This document shows positions 39,652 through 60,183 of a stretch of 64,000 nucleotides of DNA, in pieces. A program made the translations under genes and the position numbers. The notes under the pieces are model-generated. The model searched no databases, was not told the origin of the DNA, and was given only the letters and a program-made list of their open reading frames with translations. Source of the DNA: Synaphobranchus kaupii (Eukaryota > Chordata > Actinopteri > Anguilliformes > Synaphobranchidae); the NCBI GenBank assembly GCA_029718625.1, contig CM056377.1, positions 100,273,743-100,337,742 on the forward strand. Direction: 5' to 3'. Every line of letters starts with the position of its first letter. The first letter of the stretch is position 1.

Positions 39652-39670
<19 letters not shown>
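39601..39670 (+). CDS. kank4: kank4 first coding exon (5'UTR end plus 6 codons)
   Basis: Acceptor TTTTATTTTCAG ends at 39600 and donor GTAAGA begins at 39671. The 5' 51 nt are untranslated with stops in frame; coding starts at 39652 (second ATG at 39655). It encodes MMDKKS and ends in phase 1, joined to exon 2 as an alanine codon (G + CA). The intron is only 340 bp. Confidence 0.88.
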
Positions 39671-50039
<10,369 letters not shown>

Positions 50040-52300
50040 GCCAACAGCCCCATCTCTGTTCCCCGGGACAACAAAGGCGCCATTGACCAGATCACAACTT
50101 TCGGCTGGGATCTGACGCAGCCATTGCAATCTTGATTAAAAATAGGGGGAGGGAGGGGGGGAAATATTTCAAATATGAGTGGACATTCTGTGTGCACATT
50201 TAGCATTCAGCTGATAAGAAGTGTACTCTTGTCTACCGATCAAATGGAGGAGGAGGAGCATTGGTAGGTGATCGTCCCACGTTAAGCGAGATTAGGTTGA
50301 CATGGTCCCTGCTTTCCAAGTTTAGTTTGAAAGATTCCCAAGCGCATCTTCAGTACCTCCTACACTCTGACATTATCATAATCAGTTTGCTTTCCTTTCC
50401 CTTTTTTTACCACTATCTTCATTAAGTTTACAGGTTCGCCATGATTATATGCATACAATCTGGATGTTTTCCGAGGAGCATATTAGACACTGTATTTATT
50501 TGGTTTTGTACTGTACTTTAGTACTGTACTGTACTTTGTTTTATTCAGTTTGTCTTTGCCTCTATCTTTCCCTTGCGTATCCATGACTATGACTGGAGAG
50601 TGGACTCTCATAACCCCATGGTTCTCCAATATGAAGGTTATACTGCAGATAGCTGAGGAGGCTTGAAGGCACAGCTCAAATTCATGGGTGAAATATCAGT
50701 AGGGTCGTGACCGAAATAAGTTAATATACCAGTATTCAACTCTGACAGAGTATTTATCTCTTCAGACACCTGTCTTGCTGTCCAAAAAACGGAATCTCTC
50801 TGGTCCAGCAGAACTAAATCAACAGTATTTTTGCTTGCAAATCTGTCCATGTTGGATAGAATGGAGATTCCTAGCCACGGAGGAGGAGAAATGGAGATGT
50901 TTACAATTCTCTACTCTGTTGCCTGTTATCTGTTGCCTTGACTGCATTTCAAGTGATACAGTATATGCACATGGCTTACTGCCTCTCCCCTCTCTGATAT
51001 ATTATCTGTGTCTGTTTGCTTGTGGTTCCTCGCCATATTATGCAACACATTGTTAGGAATGCACAAAGAATGTTAGCCAGATGCTAATTGACATTCCATT
51101 ACAGATATCCTTATGCCTTCTCTTTAGTCATGTGGGCTGTTTAAATAATAGCAATGTGTTTCCAGATGTGAACCGCCCTCACTCACCACAGTGGACAGCA
51201 GCTATCGTTCCGGGATGAGTTGTGTGAGAGGAAGTAAAGGGCAGGTAAGCCGGGTAGCATTGGGAGGGAACGAAAAGGGTCACCGTTGTCATGGCTATCT
51301 GAGCCCGCACTGGGTGAACAGTGAAGCTATGACAGGCCACTGCCAGCCTGACACCCGGTCTGTCTCGCTATAGTGATCCCAGATGGACGGTACTGAACTC
51401 TGTAATGAGCAAAATAATTGGTGAGTAGAAGAGGGTTACTCATTTCCCCACTACCACAGTGCTTCCAGAGCAAATCCATCAGGCGACATACAGCAATACA
51501 GCATGTTTACCCTGATCTGGGACTTTACTACAAGAAGCAATCAGCTTTGTGCTGGTACATGCAACCATGGCAACTCCCTACAAAAGCCCATTAGGCAGGT
51601 CTGTGTCAGATGAGATCAGGTGTGTTGCCATTTCTGCCTGTATGCAACTGGACCTGAGAGGAAGAACCATACAGCAGTTGTGCATATTGAAAAATGTGTT
51701 ACGATCATATATAATTTGCTTTCGACTCGTTTTTAAAGTATATTTATTTAATATTATATATTTTTTCAATATAACATAAATATATTTATGACTTATGCTA
51801 CAGGTCAATATTTCAACTATTTGTTGGAATTATACATGTTTAGCGAATGGTTCTTTTGCAGCAAGTTTGATTTTAACCGGCGTGCTTGGATGAGAGGTAT
51901 TGCGTTTGTTTAAGTTGCTGTCTTTATACAGATAGCCCTAGCTAGTCCGGAATGGACATTTGTGCAAAAGCATTGCAGACCGCTCTCGAGATTATATGAT
52001 GCTAATGAATCCTTTAGTAACCTTTGAGATGTTTTGTCTTCCTCGTGGACGATGCGGGAGTGTTTAATGCGACCCACGTCACGGTCCTCTCTTCCCTGCT
52101 GAGGCTACGGTGGGACTGAACTGCAAAAAGGATCTGTAAGAGTACAATACCGTGACTTTCTACCTGAACTGAGCATTTCAAACACAAACTGCCCTAAACG
52201 ATGTACCCGTCTGCTAAATATTACATTTCTATTATCAAATGGAGTTATGAAATTTTAATTGTTTGACAAACGAAAATAAACAGTTAACTTTGCATCCGTT
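50040..52300 (+). other. kank4: Probable kank4 3'UTR and end of gene
   Basis: No further coding sequence. Possible polyadenylation signals on the plus strand are ATTAAA near 50134 (close to the stop) and AATAAA at 52275-52280, the latter followed by a GT-rich TGAGACTCGGTGGTGAGG. Which one is used cannot be told. Open frames here are short and unfamiliar. Confidence 0.35.
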
Positions 52301-54299
52301 TGAGACTCGGTGGTGAGGCATGTCATTTCAGCGCATTAAAGGCATTCTGCCATTGGTTTCTTTCATTAAAAATAGTGTCCTACGTACTTGTATTGTTATT
52401 ATGTGGTTATCTCAATACTTCTGCTATATTCTGAAATGCCTTGTATTTCACAGTACATAACACTAACAGTAAAATAACAAACACCATCTCTGCAGGCTTA
52501 CTGTACTTATGAAATGAATGCCCCGTTCCTTATGTTCTAGTGGAAAATTGTAATATTCTGCAAAGCTGCACCAAGTAAGTTGCCGCATATAATGCAGTGT
52601 ATATGATTACTGGAACTTTCAGGGCAACTGCATAGAAAAACATTACATGAATACAAACAATTGAAAAAGTTTCACTACACATTGCTTTGACCCTAAACGT
52701 GTAAGTAATTACCTGTGATTCCCAGCACATGACAAGAGTCATCTTGTCTAGTGGTCACATCCCGGGATCCATTACATTCATCATAACGTTGCTCTATTAT
52801 GTTGAAGTCAAACGCATCCTCTGAAAAAGCCACCCCCCACCCCCTCAATGTATGGAATCACATCTTCCCAGAATTTAGTTATGCAACTCTAACATACAAG
52901 AACCATACTTATTCATTTAAATCATTTTCAAGACTTTCTGATGTATGGATTAACAGGGTTTTGGCAATTTTGGTATTTTTTTTAAAGCAATATCTATTTA
53001 ATTGCAGGATAATGACATTAATCCATTTTGGATTATTAGGATTATTTGGATTCTGGCACTCAGCAATAATTGATCCTTTAACACGCACACTAGGAGTGAC
53101 ATTGACCCCATTACTCAGAAAACAGTCATCATTATACACATACATAGGCTGGTGCTGGGTGCATTTGTGATAATTTTTTTATTATTGATAGCATAGGCAT
53201 ATTATGTAATACATTTTGAATATTCAGTGGTGAGCTGCAAGCTGCACGGCATACATACAATGTCCAGTACACACGTTTACCTGTAATCAGTCCCAGGTGT
53301 AGCTGGTTTATTCCATGGAAAAAGTCAATCTAGCTTCTTATTGATGTTTGTTATGTCCAACAATTAATATAATAACAAATTTGATGTAGCCTATTATATA
53401 ATATTAAATAATGTTATATATAATAATATAATATTTGATTCATAATAGTAATAATCTTATCAACTATTATATTAAAATTGTTGCTGTACTTGAACATATA
53501 AAGAGTTAAGATGTTAAATATGAGGAAATAATTTATTTCCAACAATCAAAGCCAAAAATAGGTATACTTGAGAAAGTTGGTGTGTGCACTCTGAATGTTC
53601 TGTACCCTGAAGATTGTACTGAAGGGACATGTCTCTGGGGTTGCTCATTTTCTTGTGGAACATTATTTTCTGCACTACCACTATATGTTCCATTTGAAAT
53701 TAAAACTGTGTAGCGTTGCTTTTCTGCTAAGACCATTTGAACCAATTTTTAAAAAAATGTTTTATTGCAACAACACATTATGTATCAATATGACTTTACA
53801 TTTCAGGTGGAGATTGTAGGACTTGTGAATTAGGCTTTACTTTGCGATAGGGAATTGAAACGCATAACATGCATTTCTTTTATTGCTCCTTTTTTAGTAT
53901 ACATTTAGCTAATGATCTAATAACCTCTGTGTGTCCTCTATTACTCCTGTCATTCATTTAACTGCCAATCTCCAGTAGTTTGTGTACTTATAAATATACC
54001 CTGTAGATGGCACTGTTACTCCAGACAAGTCACAAGTCATCATACAGTCTGTATGGCGCCTTAGATTTACAGTATGCCTTTTCCCCCCTGGGTACTAATG
54101 GCTCTATTATAGGTAATAAAGCTAGTGCCAGCAATTATCAGAATAAAAACACATAAATATGAACAAAACTCATTAAAGTGCATTTGCCCCCCAAAGGTTA
54201 AAAATGTTTTCCTACTTGGGAGTTCAAAACACAAAACTCAATTTCTTGACTAAATTAAGAAATCTTCATTCATTTCATAATCCAAAGAGTGCACCCAGT
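52301..54299. other. Intergenic, no gene recognised
   Basis: AT-rich spacer between convergent genes with TATAAT-like low complexity near 53395-53470. A 123-codon plus-strand frame at 52799-53170 has hydrophobic stretches but no recognised family, splice context or start context, and is not called. Confidence 0.5.
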
Positions 54300-55330
54300 C
54301 ATGCTTTGCCTCGTCTTAACCTCAGCGGATGATGCCGGTGCTGATGTGTGTTTCCTGCATACTAATACCACCCCGCTTTCATGCCGGTACAATGCTGAGC
54401 TCTACAAACAGCGCAGCCTTTCACGTTAAACCCCAGAATGAGTGCCTGCTAAAGGCTCCCTGGGGATGTCTCACGCTTACGAACCTCGCAGCGGATGCAC
54501 GTCCATACTGAGACAGCGTCGGCACAAAGACCCCCCTGCTATAGGAGAACAGCCACTGCGAACTGCGCTTCCCGACGGCAACTTAAAGGATTTCAAAGCA
54601 AGCTGTGGGCTTGGAGAGAATCAGTGACAGCCCAAATGTGCCGTACACCAATTAGAGAAGAAACGGCGCCCATCGTAAGCGTTAGCGCGAACGTGTGGAT
54701 GCTCCCATATGCGCTCGGTCCCCGCAGACTAAAGCCTGCAGAGGAGGGTGGCTAATCCCCCCACCTCATTTGAATTGCAGATGCCTTCGCTACCCTGTCT
54801 GCACCTCGTCTGCTGACGGAAAAAAAGGCTATCCTCATTATATGGGGAGTTTTAAGACTAATGAACTCCTAATGGCTTTTCGCCGATCGTCTCCTCGCTC
54901 TCCCTCTCTCCCCGATTAAAGCGTTCGCGGCTGCAGCGGGAAGTCCGCACTTCCTCATCCAGGGAGAAGATTATGTCATCCCTCATAACGCAGACCCAGC
55001 TGTTACGCCAAGTCCGCCTTTCCCGCCCCAGCGGTGGTGTGGCCGCAAACTTGAGAAAACAAATGGGAAATTAATCCTTCACGGACATGGGTGCCAACCA
55101 GATTAATATGCCATTTGGGGATCGCTCTATTTAGTTCCCTCGGCTATAATGGCTTTAGGGAACTGTGCCCCTTCCCCAGTGTGCCGTGCGGTGTCAGATG
55201 TCTCTGACAGGTGGAGGACGTGTCTCCCGCAGACCTTCTGACATTTGGACCCGCTCGGCGCCCAACACGGCTGCACGGACCGCCTCCCTCAAAGCACTAG
55301 AAAACACTTGAAAGCAGTCGTGTTGAAATA
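54300..55330. promoter_or_regulatory. Isolated GC/CpG-rich block between convergent genes
   Basis: Compared with flanking DNA, this kilobase is rich in CpG and in compact words such as GGAAGTCCGCACTTCCTC at about 54940 (two facing ETS-like GGAA cores), CACGTTAAACC and GCCGATCG. It carries no recognisable exon and is not at the 5' end of either gene. It could be an enhancer, an unlisted promoter or a decayed island. Confidence 0.35.
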
Positions 55331-57720
55331 ATTATCACAGTAACGGTGGCTATCTCTCTTATTCACGACTCCTACAAGACGCACAAGCTTTCATTCTTTT
55401 CTCTCAGCTTCAGAGGCTATGATTAAAATGGACGACAAAGTGGTCCAGAGCGCTGGCTAATCTAGCCAATTACACATACAGCGAGGGCATGGGGCTGCAT
55501 GCTAACACAGGGAGCACGTGCTCTGGGGGAGATATCACAGATTTTTTGGTTGATATGGTACCCGTCATCATCTTCTGAGTGTGCGCCACTTCTATTTTGT
55601 TCAGGTCCACGCACTCAGCATAGCCAGGGCGTATTCACTAGAAAGCACATTAAACAACAGATTGAGTGAAAGCAGCTTTAGCCAGACTTACTGATAGGGA
55701 AGAAAAAAACAAGCAAATATGTGATTTTTATAAATTTAATATATCAATATATAGAGATATTTATGAACAGCTTGATTTGATAGAAACGTGAGTGTGACCA
55801 TTTTGGCATACAGTACAGATATTCAATGTAAGTACAGAAGTTTCTAAGTATAATTCCCTCCCTTTTCCCAATCCCTCCTACTGACACACACATCAAAAAC
55901 AAATACAGTAAAATGTACATTAACACAAAACAAGGCACCAATAAATTAAATGATAACCCCTCTTTAAAAACGACCAAATCTATTAAACAATAAAATACAT
56001 TATGACAACTCTACCTTCTGCAACATTTGACTGTTAAAAAGCAAAACAAAATTATACCTTACAGGAAAAAATAAAATAAAAACACTTTGGCAGATTATTA
56101 ATTTTTAGTTACAATCAAGTAGTAAAGAAATCCAGTGCTTTTGTGTACAAATAAATTCATATATGGTCTACACTCTTTTTTTTTCTGGAGGCTTATATAC
56201 ACATCGTTTTTACAGAAACGTTTAAAACATTATCAAAAGTTTTGCAGTATGAAAACGTATTTACAAATCATGATTCAAAACCATTTGACTGCAACAATCA
56301 CCCCCTTCCCCTTCCAAGTTCTCATTTACACAGTGCAGAAGGCATTTTGAAAAGTTTGTGCAACAAACGGCGTACAAAATGTTGTCAGTATGGCTGTGGA
56401 ATGAACGTAATCCAGAATGCTTGATCCTTCCTTTGTGAAAACTACCAAACTATTTAGACCCACCCTCATAACCCTCCCTCACTCCCATTTACATTGACGG
56501 GTACAAAAGAGGAGCCTGATCTTTGTTTTCAAGTAATACACATCAATTAATATGAACCAGATATGGAGGAGGGTGACGGTCACAAAACGAGCACAACCGG
56601 CTCGAAAACCACTGGACTAAAACAGACATAGTCATGTGTAATCACAAGGGTCCTTTCACAGTAAAACACTGGGTCTGTCGCGGCAGAAGAAGAGACAACC
56701 ACAACTCTGGAGGGGAAAGAAAGGTCACGCAGGTTTCTTGTCCTCCCGTTGTTTGAGTGTTAGCCATTTGAAAAGATAGCCCTTTCAAAACAAAAGTGTG
56801 AACGGCGATGGGAATGAGAAGCATGGTGAAGCACAAAGAGCTAGTTAGTCGCAATGGAGGATGATGGAGCAGCCCTGATGAATTCCTGTTGGAACTGAGC
56901 AAGAATCACCGTTTAAAATGCATAGAATAAGAGATCGAAAGGATGGCCAGTGGCTAGCTGTCAATGGTAGGTTAGCGTAGCAGCGGCCATGTACTGAGAA
57001 ACATGTTCAAAGCCTTCCGTGACTAAAGAACCATTCAAGGCTCCTTCCCTTTAAAATGTCATTGCAATAATGTACCCAGTAAAAACAAAATGACACATTA
57101 AGTGTTTCATTATAAACTGCTTTTAAAACCTTAAAAGGAATGGCCAGTCAAGCTTGTCCACTACGGCTTTGGATGTTCTCATGGCATGCCACTGTTACCA
57201 GCCACTAAGTTTATCCTAACTCTACCACAGAAATAAAGGAGCATATGCAGGTCTACAGACTCCTGTCCAGGAGAACTAGTTGGTAATGAGTCAATTATTT
57301 CATGCGCGCACCAAGTCAAAGAGTAGAAAAAAAAAAAAAACAAGCTCAGATTTTAAACATTTCTGTTACTAAAGCACTATTATATGATGCCTTGTGGGAC
57401 TTGCGATACCCTGTATGAGAAATACTGGCCAGAAACACTAATTCGGATTTTTTCTGGGCTGAAGAACTGTGAACCTGCTGTCTGTGGAGTACAATCTTCC
57501 CGGTGAATCAAGACCAGGAAAAGACAGGAGCCCTACTGCAGGTCATCAGCCGCCTCAGAGAATTCGTACCAGGCCAGAGACTAAGGCCTAATTAAGTGCA
57601 GCCCACTGTCATGCATCAACAACAGAAAAAAAGTATGTGCCCTATTCCACTTACCCCGTCCCCTCACTGCAGTGAAAGCGATTGGAACATCTGACACTGG
57701 CGCCGCCTGCGTCCGTACGC

Positions 57721-57771
57721 CACCGTACACAGTGCGTCACCGTACACAGTGCGCCACCGTACACAGTGCGT
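57721..57771. repeat. 17-bp tandem repeat, three copies
   Basis: CACCGTACACAGTGCGY repeated at 57721, 57738 and 57755, within the probable lrp8 3'UTR. Confidence 0.95.
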
Positions 57772-57874
57772 CACAGAGCCTAAATGTCATAAAGGTGCCC
57801 CGGACAGAAGATCCCCCACAAACGGAGCACTCCGACGGGTAGGCAGGGCAGGCACTCAAACGTCCAGCTGTTAC

Positions 57875-57886
57875 CCACTAGAGGGC
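57875..57886 (+). promoter_or_regulatory. CTCF-like core motif
   Basis: CCACTAGAGGGC matches the 12-base core CCASYAGRKGGC at every position, in plus orientation, within the probable lrp8 3'UTR. The two bases beyond the core (TT) do not fit RS. Confidence 0.4.
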
Positions 57887-58344
57887 TTAATCGCTGCTGC
57901 TTGCACCCGAAATACAGTGTGACCTACATGCCCCCTCATGCAACGGTGCACCAGCAGGGCCGCCAAACGAGGGTCCCAGGGAGGGTCTGGCAGAGGGCCG
58001 GTGCAGGAGCGGACGGAATGCCCGCCCGCTCAACTGCGCAAAGATTAAACAGATCAAATTAGGGGGGAAGTGTGCAGTCTCTGAGGAGATGAACTGCTTT
58101 TCCATTCATGTACACGAGGGCTGTGTGCTGTGATTGGATCTGCCCATGATCCAGATTTACCACAGCAGACCCCTCCTCTCGCCCCCATATAAGGAGCCTT
58201 GACATCGCCAGCAAGCTGACACCTCTAACCGAGAGAGGAAAGCCTTAATCAATGGTAGCAATACATCAACTAATGAGCCGCTGGGCAATTCAGTGCCACA
58301 TGCCAAGACTACCCACCTACCATATACTGTAACAACAGTATTTC

Positions 58345-58349
<5 letters not shown>

Positions 58350-58408
<59 letters not shown>
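58350..58408. repeat. (TG)n microsatellite
   Basis: About 59 bp of uninterrupted TG; a (CA)n in the sense of lrp8. Confidence 0.95.
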
Positions 58409-58416
<8 letters not shown>

Positions 58417-60144
58417 CCTTTTCTGTAAATATATATATTTATATACACACATTCCTCTGAGAATAAGTAGGTTAAGAATAAGTAGATTCGTTAAGTATAT
58501 GCAAAAAACAACAACAAAAACAGAAAGATCAATCTATTCAACAATTAGCTGCAGGCCACAGTAACAGAAGGATGGTAAAAACAGAGCTGTGCTTCCTCCG
58601 CTGCTCACATCTGAATTTACCCATGAGCCTTTCTGAGCTGCGGGCTCCGAGGGCTGGAGAACTGTGACTGCTTAGGGTTCAAGTACAAAAACCAGGAAAC
58701 GATCATTTTCTATCTCTGCTACCTTCAGTAGACAAGAAAACGTACATTTGCTACAACATGTAGAAATATATATGCACTGTACTTACAAATACAAAGATGA
58801 AATTGTACAACCATAAAAATAAATATTCTTCTTTCCTTACGTAACAAAACTACTTAAACGAGAAAGCGTTGTATTGTGGATTCTCATCCGGCCTGTGGCT
58901 GATTTGTGGAGAGCACAGGAACAGAGACTCAAAATGCATGGAAGACTCTTTGTTCTTACAGAAGTATTCAAAAACCATGCTGGTTGAAAATAAGCTCTCT
59001 ATGCTTACAATTTTTACCCACTAGTCTAATATGGGCACCTTCTTCAGTCAAAAGAACTCGACCATAATAAGATGTTTTCTTTTCTGAGCATCACCTGATT
59101 TCTGTCAAGATGGAAGACATCTGAACAACAGGTTTAGCTGGAAAACGTGGATCAAGTGTTGCTTATTGAATAAGAACCAAAATAGATGGAAGCATGTTGC
59201 ACTTGCACATCTGATATTTGATGATTTTGACTGTTCTCTGTTCAGTTTATCCTCAAATTGCATTATATAGCTGCACCCAGTGAGGTTTACTGACATTAGA
59301 ATCCACCCCGACAACAACTTCAAGAGGGACATGTGGACAAAAAAAAGCCAGCTGGCTGTCTGACAACATGCAATTTCGGTCCCTTACCAACTAATATTTG
59401 ACACGTGTCTCTCTGCTATCTGCTGTCCTCAGTCGTGTGTGTGGTGTGCACATTGTGCTGTGTTTTCAGTAATGAATGTCCTCAGGAGGACCAGGCTGTG
59501 GGATCCAGTACACAACAAAAGAGGCTCCAGGTCTTCCTGGATAGAAAACATACCCCCACTATTGTATCCCTCTGATGCCAGCGGAGCAGATTTCCCATAA
59601 TCCCGTCCCTAGAGTTAGGCCCTGCTGCTCCCCTGTAGCGCTGCCCTCTGGCACTACCCATCCACCCTCCCCTCCGCCTTCCAGTGCCCATAAAGATGCC
59701 ACATGCACTATCTGTGACACTGCCTGTTTCACATTTACACTACCAACAACACAATAAATAAGTAAAAACAATTTAAAATACGGCTGCTATTCCTCGCAAA
59801 AGGTACCGCAGTGGTACTTCAGGAACCCAGCCTCTATATACATGTGCACTGATGAGCAATGAGGTTAGTCACCATTAAGCAGCTTTCTCCACTACTGCTA
59901 ATGGGGAGTAGGAGCAGTAGTAGTAGTAGTAGTAGTGTTGGTAGTACGGTAGTAGTGGCGGTGGTAGTACGGTAAGTAAAAAACAGCTAGTTTAGAAAGG
60001 AGTCGGCGGACCGCTGTTTAACCTAAGGAGGGTGGAGGACGCACCCGGTCGCAGGGGGCTCTACGAGCGAGCGTACATCCCCCAGCTCTCTCGGCCGGTC
60101 TCCCCTGCGAGCGGGAAGGAGGGTCAGGACCACAATGCACCTCC

Positions 60145-60183
60145 TCAGGGGAATCCGTCGTCCTCCGTACTGAGCGCCACGCG
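60145..60183 (-). CDS. lrp8: lrp8 terminal coding exon
   Basis: Minus-strand acceptor CTGCTCTCTGCAG, then 13 codons [15 protein letters not shown]. Human LRP8 ends RVALSLEDDGLP (from memory), so 10 of 12 residues agree. Enters in phase 0, matching the preceding exon. Confidence 0.92.
   Translation of the reverse strand, partial: RVALSTEDDGFP

Larger units (their letters stand above)
55720..60144 (-). other. lrp8: Probable lrp8 3'UTR
   Basis: Downstream (leftwards) of the lrp8 stop there is no other gene signal for more than 4 kb. At the left end the minus strand reads ATATTAAATTTATAAAAATC followed by TTTGCTTGTTTTTTTC. That is an ATTAAA-type signal (about 55735-55740) with a U/GU-rich downstream element, a plausible cleavage site. 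Mammalian LRP8 also has a multi-kilobase 3'UTR. It contains a CA repeat (plus-strand (TG)n at 58350-58408) and an AGT run at 59916-59937. Confidence 0.4.

Noticed and set aside
52799..53170. A 123-codon frame in the intergenic region
   Set aside because: No recognisable family, poor start context, AT-rich surroundings and no splice partners; chance cannot be excluded.
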